Source of the DNA: JANXLS01 sp038227045
Lineage (GTDB): Bacteria; Planctomycetota; SZUA-567; H5-PLA8
DNA length: 28,855 nucleotides
Direction of reading: 5' to 3'
Assembly: GCA_038227045.1 (NCBI GenBank)
Contig: JBBRQD010000073.1
Coordinates: forward strand, 1-28,855
Of this stretch, positions 1 to 6,996 are shown piece by piece. The position numbers and the translations under genes were made by a program. A model generated the notes under the pieces. It was given only the letters and a program-made list of their open reading frames with translations, ran no database searches and had not been told where the DNA came from. Within the stretch, counting starts at the first letter, position 1; the number at the start of each line of letters is the position of its first letter.

Positions 1-1
1 A

Positions 2-550
2 GCGGCCAACTCGACAACTGCCATCCGCGGACTTGTGTTCGCGCCGACGGCCAACCGCGTTGCGCCGGGAAGTACGGAAACGACAACATTTACCATTTCG
101 ACCAACGACGGCGTTGCGGCCGCCGTCACGAACAACACGACAACCGTGGTCTCGACGTCGATCAACGATGCGCCGACGATTACCGGCGCGGTGTCCAACC
201 AAGCCGTCAACGACAACGCCACGATTTCGCCGCTCACAGGTGTAACGATCGGCGACGTGGATGTGCCCGCTCAAACACAATCGGTTTCGGTGACGCTCGA
301 CACCGCCGCAAAAGGTTCGTTTACGACGCTGAACGGCTTCACCAATGCGGGCGGCGGCGTGTACACCTTCAGCGGCACGGCAGCCAACGCTACCACCGCG
401 ATTCGCGGAATGGTCTTCACCCCCACGGCCAACCGAGTCGCGCCGGGAAGCACCGAAACGACGACGCTGACGATTTCCGTCAACGATGGCATCGCGGCAG
501 CCGTGACAAACAACACGACCACGATTGTTTCAACCTCCGTCAACGACGCG
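2..550 (+). repeat. Tandem 378-bp coding repeat (126 residues), second copy partial
   Basis: The segment starting at base 2 recurs starting at base 380, exactly 378 bp (126 codons) later and in the same frame. Both copies encode TTAIRG, TANRVAPGSTETTT and a TNNTTT stretch followed by NDAP. The second copy stops matching after NDAP near base 550, where the PKD domain begins. Many third positions differ, so the copies are not recent identical duplications. More copies probably lie upstream of the window. Confidence 0.8.
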
Positions 551-1372
551 CCGGTCGTGGTGAGCGGTCCGTCGGCCGTGCCCAACCCCACGACGGTGAA
601 CCAGCCGATTCAGTTCAGCGCGGCGGCCACCGACGCCGACGTCGGCGACACCGTTACGTACCAATGGGATTTCAAAGACGGAACGAATTCCACACTGCAG
701 AATCCCATACACATGTTCGCTGCACCCGGTACCTATCTCGCCAGCGTCACCGTCAGTGATACGCATGGCGGCTCAACGACGGCGAGCGTTTCCGTCATGA
801 TTGGCACAGGCGTCCTGGGAGAAGGCGATTCGGACGGCGATGGTTTTTCGGATGAAATTGAAGTCGCGTTGGGCTCCAACCCATTCAGCGCCATATCGAC
901 GCCGCTGGGACTGCCCTCGCCGCTCGCAAGCATACCGATGACACATGCCAATTTGAGAATCCACTTGGATTTCGCGAGGAACAACGGCGATGCAATCGTA
1001 TTGAGCGGACATCTACCGGTGAACGGTGTGATTCCCGTCAATCAGCGGATCATCGTCGATGTCGGCGGCGTGGTCAGATCGTTCACTCTGAACGAGTCGG
1101 GAACGGCCAGATTGAACGACCACGAACACATTGCGCTGCACGTCCGTAAAGTGTTGTTGAGCTCATCCAAGCATCCGAATTTTCGCATGAGCCTGAGGGC
1201 CGGATCTTTCGCCGCTGCGTTCCCCGATGAACAATTGACCTCCGCGCCGGCGAAGGACGCCCCGCGAACAGTCAATGTGACGGTCATATTCCTGAACACC
1301 GTCATGAAAGCCAGCGTTCCACAGCGTTACACAGTAACTGGATCGAACGGAAGAACGACGACGCCCCAGTAA
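2..1372 (+). CDS. C-terminal part of a large secreted repeat/PKD protein (5' end outside window)
   Basis: The frame is already open at base 2 and reads a repeat before any plausible start, so the gene begins upstream of the window. From the N-terminus it holds one full and one partial copy of a 126-residue repeat with NDAP motifs, as in cadherin-like/VCBS repeats. Next comes a PKD domain (VTYQWDFKDG, then a GTYLASVTVSD strand), then an acidic calcium-binding-like motif (GDSDGDGFSDEIE, thrombospondin type 3/dockerin-like). A C-terminal beta-rich domain of about 140 residues ends at a TAA stop. No transmembrane anchor or LPXTG is visible at the C-terminus. The C-terminal domain resembles that of the peptidase at 24059-27886. 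The composition (Thr, Asn, Ala, Val) fits an exported surface or adhesin-like protein. The substrate or partner is unknown. The family assignment is solid at domain level only. Confidence 0.85.
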   Translation, partial: AANSTTAIRGLVFAPTANRVAPGSTETTTFTISTNDGVAAAVTNNTTTVVSTSINDAPTITGAVSNQAVNDNATISPLTGVTIGDVDVPAQTQSVSVTLDTAAKGSFTTLNGFTNAGGGVYTFSGTAANATTAIRGMVFTPTANRVAPGSTETTTLTISVNDGIAAAVTNNTTTIVSTSVNDAPVVVSGPSAVPNPTTVNQPIQFSAAATDADVGDTVTYQWDFKDGTNSTLQNPIHMFAAPGTYLASVTVSDTHGGSTTASVSVMIGTGVLGEGDSDGDGFSDEIEVALGSNPFSAISTPLGLPSPLASIPMTHANLRIHLDFARNNGDAIVLSGHLPVNGVIPVNQRIIVDVGGVVRSFTLNESGTARLNDHEHIALHVRKVLLSSSKHPNFRMSLRAGSFAAAFPDEQLTSAPAKDAPRTVNVTVIFLNTVMKASVPQRYTVTGSNGRTTTPQ

Positions 1373-1412
1373 ATTAATGTCCGGGGAGGCAACATTACTT
1401 TCGCCTGCGTGA

Positions 1413-1817
1413 GTTACCCGCCGCGCTCGGATTTGTCCCGTACCGCCGTTTTCATGGGAAGATTGCAAGTTTTATGTCGAAACATTTGCACATCTTTGCT
1501 TCGCGTCAAATCCTTCAATTTGGGCTCGGACCCCTTCGCCCGCTTGCATTTACAAGAAACACAGTCCTGACACTTCCACCTTACAAACCGCACACAAAGA
1601 CGATACTTCCCATGAACGCGTCACGCCTGTTTCTGGCGCGGTTGACATACTGCAAGTTCTATCCGAACACAAAGACGACCCTTCTCCCGCTCAATTAACG
1701 GCGCTATTACGGCACCAATACGGCAACGACTTTGCCGGGCTGGCTGCGGTTTGGGCTAGAATGCCGGACCATATCCGCGCGGCGATTCTGGCGCTGGCCG
1801 GGACGGTCAAGCCTTGA
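1413..1817 (+). pseudogene. Open frame without a start; tail resembles a recombinase-associated C-terminus (gene remnant)
   Basis: One plus frame is open from just after a TGA at 1410 to a TGA at 1815-1817, but it has no convincing start codon: the only ATG is at 1761. The last part reads AVDILQVLSEHKDDPSPAQL and, a little further on, FAGLAAVWARMPDHIRAAI, ending TVKP. From memory, a Trp followed by L/MPxHIRAAILAL is a recurrent C-terminal tail of integrase-type or integrase-adjacent proteins in planctomycetes and verrucomicrobia. No integrase catalytic residues are visible upstream. A terminator follows 19 bases after the stop, as expected for the end of a real gene. I infer a decayed 3' remnant. 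The overlapping 74-codon frame at 1474-1698 shows no protein-like features. Confidence 0.4.
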
Positions 1818-1835
1818 AATCAGACCGGATGGAAT

Positions 1836-1877
1836 AAACGCCCGCCCGCCGCCACATGGCGCGGCGGGCGTTTTTGT
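1836..1877 (+). terminator. Strong intrinsic terminator
   Basis: A GC-rich stem pairs AAACGCCCGC(C)CGCCGC with GCGGCGGGCGTTT across a short CACATG-containing loop, with one bulge, and runs into TTTTTGTTT at 1871-1879. It lies 19 bases downstream of the TGA at 1815-1817, so it most plausibly ends the transcript of the remnant gene. Confidence 0.75.
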
Positions 1878-1971
1878 TTAAGGCGCTTGCGCGCCCCGCG
1901 GTTTGCGATGACCGCAAGGAACAAGCGAAAGCGCTTATAAAAACTATCGGGATTTCATTCTGGCCGACATT

Positions 1972-2169
1972 GTGGAAGAGCTGCGAAAGTCGGTTGCGCC
2001 ATCGAATTTCAACGACCCCGGCGGCTGGAAAAGTTTCGTCAATCAAGTGTTGCCTCGTTGCACCGACAACCCCGCCAAGGTCGTGTCGTTGGCACAAGCG
2101 CGCCGCGACGAACGGGACGACGATCTAGCCGAAGCCGAAATTGCTCAAGCCACCGACGGCAAACAGTAA
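1972..2169 (+). CDS. Small hypothetical protein (possible remnant)
   Basis: A 65-codon frame starts at GTG and ends with TAA. The same frame is open further upstream to about 1910 and reads protein-like (YKNYRDFILADIVEELRKSV), so the GTG may not mark the true N-terminus, and no upstream ATG exists. The predicted protein is hydrophilic and helix-rich, with a charged ARRDERDDDLAEAE stretch near the C-terminus. There is no signal peptide or membrane segment and I recognise no family. It sits in a gene-poor stretch next to another remnant, so it may be debris rather than a working gene. Confidence 0.3.
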   Translation: MEELRKSVAPSNFNDPGGWKSFVNQVLPRCTDNPAKVVSLAQARRDERDDDLAEAEIAQATDGKQ

Positions 2170-2420
2170 AAGGAACTGGAAAGCCTTTTGCTCCAAACGC
2201 GAGTAACGCAAGCGCCAGCATTCCGCCGGGCCGCGATTTCCAGAATGCGCCGCACTCTCGAATTGATACAATCGAGAAGATATGTCCGTAAATCGTACTC
2301 CCGCCCACAAGAAGTGCGAGGGATTCGGCGCACATAGTGGTTGAAACCATTCCCGCTCTTTCGCTCCAAATTGCTGCCACGACGTTTGAACACCCGTCGA
2401 TCGAATGTCCGCACAATACA
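2170..2420. other. Non-coding stretch with no recognisable gene
   Basis: Short overlapping frames exist on both strands, but none has a ribosome-binding site or recognisable protein sequence. The only structure I see is a small imperfect hairpin at about 2255-2277 (TCTCGAATTG pairing with CAATCGAGA, one bulged base), not followed by a T tract. The stretch probably forms the upstream flank of the regulator promoter. Confidence 0.5.
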
Positions 2421-2436
2421 ATGTGACCTATCACAT
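2421..2436 (+). promoter_or_regulatory. Palindrome of the CRP/FNR-like type next to the -35 box
   Basis: ATGTGA-CCTA-TCACAT is a perfect 6-4-6 inverted repeat immediately upstream of a TTGAAA -35 box. Its centre lies roughly 43 bases before the expected transcription start, close to where class II CRP/FNR-type activators bind. The half-sites TGTGA/TCACA match the CRP type, but the 4-base spacer is the FNR-like length, so the regulator cannot be assigned. Confidence 0.45.
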
Positions 2437-2465
2437 TTGAAATATATCGCATTAAATCGTATTAT
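2437..2465 (+). promoter_or_regulatory. Sigma-70-type promoter of the TOBE regulator/porin unit
   Basis: TTGAAA (2437-2442) and TATTAT (2460-2465) are separated by exactly 17 bases, near-consensus for housekeeping sigma factors. The segment is AT-rich compared with its surroundings, and the regulator start codon lies about 60 bases downstream. No other convincing promoter is visible for this gene. Confidence 0.6.
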
Positions 2466-2474
2466 AAATACGAT
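2456..2474 (+). promoter_or_regulatory. Operator-like palindrome overlapping the -10 box
   Basis: ATCGTAT-TATAA-ATACGAT is a perfect 7-5-7 inverted repeat that covers the -10 element. A related half-site, ATATATCG, lies just upstream at 2443-2450. The position suits repression, and the AT-rich sequence with CGAT ends loosely resembles boxes bound by ModE-type molybdate regulators. Autoregulation by the product of 2529-2966 is an inference. Confidence 0.5.
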
Positions 2475-2528
2475 ATTTAGACTGTTAAACCGTGTATCTT
2501 CGTCGCAAACCGATCAAAGGGGTGCTAT

Positions 2529-2966
2529 ATGTCGAAAACCAATTCAAGCGAGAAGTCCGAGTGGGGCGAGTTGCTGCGGCCTCAGGACGCCGCACGGCGG
2601 ATGGGCATCAGCTATCCGACGCTCAAGCAGTGGATTTACAAGAAGAAGGTTCGGGCGGCGCGGACCGCGGGAGGGCATTATCGCATCCCTGCTTCCGAAG
2701 TCGAACGTCTCAGCCGAATCATGACTGCGCCGAGTACAGGCAAAAAGCCCACTGGCGTACAAGCCATCTCGGCCCGGAACAAACTGCTCGGACAGGTGGT
2801 CGAATTCAAGATGGACGGGCTTCTGGCGCAGGTCACGATTGACATAGGTGGAAACTACGTCACGTCGCTTATGACCCGCGACGCCTGTGTGGAACTGGGA
2901 TTGGGAATTGGGGCGCGAGCGTTCGCCCTGTTCAAAGCTACGGAAGTGATGATGATCCGCGCATGA
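2529..2966 (+). CDS. Helix-turn-helix regulator with molybdate-type TOBE/Mop domain
   Basis: This 145-residue cytoplasmic protein has two domains. Residues about 15-62 form an excisionase/MerR-type helix-turn-helix (LRPQDAARRMGISYPTLKQW, then AGGHYRIPASEV). Residues about 80-144 form a TOBE/Mop domain with the family signature SARNKLLGQVV, a central VTSLMTR strand and the FALFKATEVMM end. Mop domains bind molybdate or tungstate in ModE and related proteins, so this is probably an oxyanion-responsive regulator. The ATG at 2529 follows an AAAGGGG ribosome-binding site. It is the first gene of a unit with the porin 36 bases downstream, and a promoter with two palindromes precedes it. No ModABC transporter gene lies in the window. 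The domain assignment is firm; the ligand is inferred. Confidence 0.88.
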   Translation: MSKTNSSEKSEWGELLRPQDAARRMGISYPTLKQWIYKKKVRAARTAGGHYRIPASEVERLSRIMTAPSTGKKPTGVQAISARNKLLGQVVEFKMDGLLAQVTIDIGGNYVTSLMTRDACVELGLGIGARAFALFKATEVMMIRA

Positions 2967-3007
2967 GAAAAAAACTCATGCGCCTTAAATAATGGAGAGC
3001 GCATGAG
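2959..3007 (+). promoter_or_regulatory. Alternative hairpins at the regulator/porin junction (putative translational switch)
   Basis: GCGCATGAG at 2959-2967 contains the regulator stop codon. Its exact complement CTCATGCGC lies at 2975-2983 after a loop of seven A. A second GCGCATGAG lies at 2999-3007 and contains the porin ATG. The middle arm can therefore pair perfectly over 9 bp with either outer arm, but not both at once. The second pairing encloses the GGAGAG ribosome-binding site in the loop and buries the porin start codon. Neither hairpin is followed by a T tract, so they are not simple terminators. The structures are direct sequence observations; the control function is inferred. Confidence 0.6.
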
Positions 3008-4667
3008 ACGGATATTGTGGGTGGTGCTTCTGGTCCCGATCGGCTTGCAAACAAAGCCGGTCATGTCGGCTGACGACGATTTGCGATCGACGGTCGAGAT
3101 ACTGAAGAAAGAAGTCGAGTCGCTTCGCGGCATGAAAAAAGACTACGACTCCGTCAAGCAGGAACTTGAGACAATCAAGGCGGCGACCACCCCCGCGCTT
3201 TCCACGACGGTGGACACCGCGATGGATTCCAAGTACGGCCCGAACACACCCGTGACCACCACTCATGGAAAGCTGCAGATCGGGCTATTGGCGCAGATCT
3301 GGTACTACAACATTCAACAAGGCCGCCGCGGATTCTTTGATGATCCCACGGTTAACAAAATCAATGACAACAATTCGATTCAGGACGGCAGCGGCTTCCG
3401 CACCCGGCGAATGGAATTGACGTTCAAGATGGACCTCAACGAAAATTTCACCGCGGTCCTCATGATCGACCCGGCCCGCGAATCGGGAGGCTATCCCCAG
3501 TTGCCCAGCGATCAGGGCAATTACAAACGCGGCAACAATATTGCACCTGGCGTCATCGGGAGCAACGGCACCAACGGCACTGCTCAGGGAACGCAGTTTC
3601 AGGTGGGCGGTTCCAACTGGAATGGCAGTTCCGCAGTGGGCGATCCGCGCTTGTTACAAAACTCCTACCTGACATGGCACGATTGCATTCCGCACCACGC
3701 GGTCACGATCGGTCAGTTTAAACCGCATTTGGGAGAGGAAGGCGTGCGCGACACGTCGCAATTGGATTTCTGCGAACGGTCGATGATCGGTTTCCAAACC
3801 GATAGCCGCGATCAGGGTGCCGCGCTCGATGGGTATTGGTGGGAAGTCGACAATCCCGAAACGTCCGCCGGCAACGTGACGTTTTCTTCAATGAAGGCAA
3901 ACAACCGCATCCGTTATCAACTCGGCGTGTTCAATGGTGCTGGCAGTTACTTCACCACCGGCGACAACCAGAATCGCCCGGATAACAATTATTCGAAAGA
4001 CATCCAGGGCATGTTCTTGATTCGCCCACTGTGGGACGACTGCTTGGGCCATCTGGAACTCGGCGTCTCATACATGGGCGGCAACAAGGGCAAAGGAGAC
4101 CAGGGCAACGACCCGGTCAACACGCCGACCAACGATTTGAACCGTCCGCAAGCGTGGGCCTTCCGTTGGAACACATGGGCCCGGTACCGCTACGGAAACG
4201 TTCTTTCAGGCCTGTGGTCGGAAGCCGAGTGGAGTGAAATCCACGATCGCGAAGCACCTAATTCGGTTCTTGATGTGCTCGGAACTGGCGGTGCCAAAGC
4301 GCCCGATTTCAGTCAGAACATCGGGCAACCGTTCACGCGACAGGGGTTCTATGTATCGAGCGGCTACAAAATGAGCGAAAGCCACCTTTGCAACGTCCCG
4401 TGTAGGTTGAAGAAGTTCGAATTCGCCGGCCGCTTTGAGCAATTCCAAAACATCGAAACCGCTAATCAAGTCTCTCCGTATAAAACAGACTTGTTCTATA
4501 CGCGCGTTTGGACGGGCGGCATAAATTACTATATCAGTGGCCATAACGCGAAGATCCAGGCGAACTACAATATCGTTGAGCTGCCGGGGGACAAATCCAA
4601 CCCGACGCGTGTGTTTCACGATACGAAGGCCAATAATTTTGTGATTCATTTTCAAGTCGCGTTTTAA
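3003..4667 (+). CDS. Outer-membrane porin, phosphate-selective O/P-like
   Basis: The 554-residue protein begins with a Sec signal peptide (about residues 1-22). A short charged helical or coiled-coil segment follows (VEILKKEVESLRGMKKDYDS), as in trimeric porins. The rest is a long beta-barrel region of alternating strands ending in HFQVAF, the C-terminal aromatic residue recognised by the outer-membrane assembly machinery. GSGFRTRRMELTFK and AVTIGQFKPHLGEE, followed by FCERSMIGF, match the porin O/P (OprO/OprP) pattern. That family forms channels for phosphate, polyphosphate and related oxyanions. The ATG follows GGAGAG and sits inside a possible inhibitory hairpin. Its partner is the TOBE-domain regulator upstream, which makes molybdate or tungstate a reasonable alternative substrate. 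A terminator follows the stop. The fold is well supported; the substrate is inferred. Confidence 0.85.
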   Translation: MRRILWVVLLVPIGLQTKPVMSADDDLRSTVEILKKEVESLRGMKKDYDSVKQELETIKAATTPALSTTVDTAMDSKYGPNTPVTTTHGKLQIGLLAQIWYYNIQQGRRGFFDDPTVNKINDNNSIQDGSGFRTRRMELTFKMDLNENFTAVLMIDPARESGGYPQLPSDQGNYKRGNNIAPGVIGSNGTNGTAQGTQFQVGGSNWNGSSAVGDPRLLQNSYLTWHDCIPHHAVTIGQFKPHLGEEGVRDTSQLDFCERSMIGFQTDSRDQGAALDGYWWEVDNPETSAGNVTFSSMKANNRIRYQLGVFNGAGSYFTTGDNQNRPDNNYSKDIQGMFLIRPLWDDCLGHLELGVSYMGGNKGKGDQGNDPVNTPTNDLNRPQAWAFRWNTWARYRYGNVLSGLWSEAEWSEIHDREAPNSVLDVLGTGGAKAPDFSQNIGQPFTRQGFYVSSGYKMSESHLCNVPCRLKKFEFAGRFEQFQNIETANQVSPYKTDLFYTRVWTGGINYYISGHNAKIQANYNIVELPGDKSNPTRVFHDTKANNFVIHFQVAF

Positions 4668-4694
4668 AGCATCGTTGAATTGACGTGCGATTCG

Positions 4695-4726
4695 AAGCCG
4701 AACGGATTATTCCGCCCGGCTTTTTT
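4695..4726 (+). terminator. Intrinsic terminator after the porin gene
   Basis: AAGCCG-AA-CGG pairs with CCG-CC-CGGCTT around an ATTATT loop, giving 6 + 3 bp with a 2x2 internal loop, and continues into TTTTTT at 4721-4726. It lies about 30 bases after the porin stop codon and closes the regulator/porin unit. Confidence 0.75.
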
Positions 4727-4973
4727 AATGTTTTGAGGCAATTCAATCGCTGCGCGATATACAATTCGGACAAGCCAGCGACTACCCAGCGGATTGGCAT
4801 TCGCCACCATTGCCACATTGTTTATTCCGCCGGGAGCGTTTACGGTGTATATGAAATCAAGAAAAGAGAACTTCCCCCGTGACATGGTCAATATCTCTTC
4901 GACGCAATGAACAGCCGGCCAACAAGCGCTGGATTGCGACCGCGTTTACTTTTCGTACACGCTGGTCTGAACG
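4727..4973. other. Intergenic region upstream of the metallo-beta-lactamase-fold gene
   Basis: No gene-like frame is visible here; the short frames lack ribosome-binding sites and recognisable protein sequence. It presumably carries the promoter of the plus-strand operon starting at 4974, but I could not pick a convincing -35/-10 pair. Part of it is AT-richer than the flanking genes. Confidence 0.4.
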
Positions 4974-6962
4974 ATGAAATGTCACGACTCCCTGTTTCAC
5001 CGTACCGTCCGCGCGCTGGCTCTCTGCCTGGCGGCTTTTCCATTCGCGGCTGGCGCGGGCGACGTGTGGCACGAAATCGCACCGGGAGTGTTGCGCGCGG
5101 ATGGGATGCCGGCGGGCTATGCGCTCGTGGATGGCAATGCGGCGGTCCTGATCGGCGCGCCGAAAAGTTCCGACATCGCGGCCCTGAAGGCGCGCGGCTT
5201 GAATCCGGAGTTCGCGCTGCTCACACACCACAACAGGGACAGTTGCGAGTTGGCCGCGGAGTGGCTGAAAGCGGGCATCCCTGTCCGAGCCGGAAAGAAA
5301 TCCGAAGCGTGGCTGAGTCCCGAGGGCGTCGCGAAATTCTGGGATGAGCAGATGCCGCGGCCGGCGGGCACCGGCTGGCCGCAACTGTTTGTGCGCTATT
5401 GGACGCGCTATGATTTCTTCGTCCATCCCACCGGGATCGCGGGGATCACTTATGACTTCGACGGCGACTCGGCGCTTTCTTTTCGTGGCTGGCGCATCGA
5501 AGTCGTGCCGACGCCGGGACACAGCCGCGATTCAGTTACGCTCGTTGCTCGCCGCGCGGAAAAAGTCGACGAAGCGATCGCCTTCTGCGGTGACGCGCTC
5601 GCCGCGCCTGGCAAAGCCTGGGCGCCTTTCACCATGGATTGGAATCACTGGCAGCCTGAAGGCCAGCAGACCGCGGCGGATTCGCTGCGGCGGCTCGCAA
5701 AGGCACGCCCCACTTTGCTGTGCCCGAATCACGGGGAACCGATTGCGAAGGACATCGATGAGACGCTGAGGTTCACCGCCGATGCGTTTGAAAGGCTGGC
5801 TCTGCTGAAGAGTTTCGAGCGCTTCACAAAGGAGACGCTGGGGCAGCCGCCCGTGTATCCTTTTCTCGCGCCGGAACAGGTCGGCACCGCGAATCCTTCC
5901 GGCAATCCTCATGCGTGGACACGTCTGTCGCCGCATCTTTTTCTAAGCGGCAACACCTATGCGCTGGCGTCGAAGGACGGCCCCGTGCTGCTCGTGGATG
6001 CCTACGGCCCGAACATCACTCAGCGAGTGGCCGAATTGAAACAGGACTTTGGTTTCGGTCCCGTCGAAGCGGTGACGGTGAGCCACGCGCACAACGATCA
6101 CTACACAGGAATCTTCAAGTTGGCGGAGGGCGAAAAGTTTCAGGTGTGGGCGCTCGACCGCATCGCGGACGTGATCGGCGACCCGAAGCGCTTTCGCGCG
6201 CCCTTCGAAGATGTGCGCCCGGTGAAAGTCGACCGGCGCCTCGCGCCTGGCGCTGATGGCGAGATGGTCTCGTGGCATGAGTTTCGGTTGAAGTTCCATC
6301 ATCATCCGGGGCAGACAGAGTACGCCATGGGCCTAGAAGTCGAAGTGGACGGAAAACGCTGCATCTTTACCGGCGACAGTTTTTATCACGCCAACCAATA
6401 CGCGGGCTCGGGCGGGTGGACGGCGGCGAACAAAGGCATGCCGAATGGCTATGCATCCACCGCGCAATGGATTCTCGATACGCGGCCGGACTGGATCCTC
6501 GCGGAGCATGGTGGCCCCTTTGCATTCAACGAAGAAGACTTCCGGCGGCGCGTCAAATGGGCGCAAACAGCCGGAGCGGCGGCGGACGCCGTGTCGTTGA
6601 GCGGCCAATATCCTTGGGACTGGGATCTGCATCGGACACGGATCGAGCCACACATGATCGACGCGCGTCCCGGAGAAAAAACCGTCGTCAAATGGGTCGT
6701 CAAAAATCCATCGGCGCGCGTGCGGCGCTTCAGTCTTCGGCTGGCGCGGCCCGGAATTCTGATGCCCATGAACACGGAGGCAGACATCCCGGCGTCGGAA
6801 GAGAAGTGGCAACATCTGGAACTCGCAATCGCTCCGGACGCCCCGTCCGGGCGCCACATCATCCCCTGTGATGTCGCAGTGGACGGCGTTCAGGACGCGT
6901 GCGATGTTTTCTTCGTCTTGTTCATAAAAAAAGATCCGGCTGAAAAAATAAATATCAGGTAA
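4974..6962 (+). CDS. Secreted protein with two tandem metallo-beta-lactamase-fold domains, the first degenerate
   Basis: The 662-residue protein has an N-terminal signal peptide (VRALALCLAAFPFAAGAG). Domain 1 (about 30-290) has the MBL order of motifs, but the first reads THHNRDS where THxHxDH is expected, so two metal ligands are replaced. PGHS (183), CGDAL (207) and PNHGEP (253) persist. Domain 2 (about 315-530) has an intact HAHNDH (371-376), HHPGQT, TGDSF (468) and EHGG (512), the full dinuclear metal site. A beta-sandwich-like tail follows (about 555-650). Such enzymes hydrolyse esters, lactones, amides or phosphodiesters; the substrate cannot be told here. It is the first gene of a three-gene operon, 34 bases before the next start. 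The ribosome-binding site is weak, so the start rests on the signal peptide. Confidence 0.85.
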   Translation: MKCHDSLFHRTVRALALCLAAFPFAAGAGDVWHEIAPGVLRADGMPAGYALVDGNAAVLIGAPKSSDIAALKARGLNPEFALLTHHNRDSCELAAEWLKAGIPVRAGKKSEAWLSPEGVAKFWDEQMPRPAGTGWPQLFVRYWTRYDFFVHPTGIAGITYDFDGDSALSFRGWRIEVVPTPGHSRDSVTLVARRAEKVDEAIAFCGDALAAPGKAWAPFTMDWNHWQPEGQQTAADSLRRLAKARPTLLCPNHGEPIAKDIDETLRFTADAFERLALLKSFERFTKETLGQPPVYPFLAPEQVGTANPSGNPHAWTRLSPHLFLSGNTYALASKDGPVLLVDAYGPNITQRVAELKQDFGFGPVEAVTVSHAHNDHYTGIFKLAEGEKFQVWALDRIADVIGDPKRFRAPFEDVRPVKVDRRLAPGADGEMVSWHEFRLKFHHHPGQTEYAMGLEVEVDGKRCIFTGDSFYHANQYAGSGGWTAANKGMPNGYASTAQWILDTRPDWILAEHGGPFAFNEEDFRRRVKWAQTAGAAADAVSLSGQYPWDWDLHRTRIEPHMIDARPGEKTVVKWVVKNPSARVRRFSLRLARPGILMPMNTEADIPASEEKWQHLELAIAPDAPSGRHIIPCDVAVDGVQDACDVFFVLFIKKDPAEKINIR

Positions 6963-6996
6963 CCGGTCCTAAATATTTTCCAAATGGAGCGCCGAT

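Noticed and set aside
1474..1698. 74-codon plus-strand frame
   Set aside because: No ribosome-binding site or protein-like pattern; the overlapping frame ending at 1817 reads more like a real protein tail.
2959..2983. Intrinsic terminator between regulator and porin
   Set aside because: The loop rather than the 3' flank is homopolymeric (A7), and no T tract follows the stem, so termination is unlikely.
4857..5522. 221-codon minus-strand frame opposite the MBL-fold gene
   Set aside because: Arg-rich composition without motifs; the plus strand has a signal peptide and metallo-beta-lactamase motifs.
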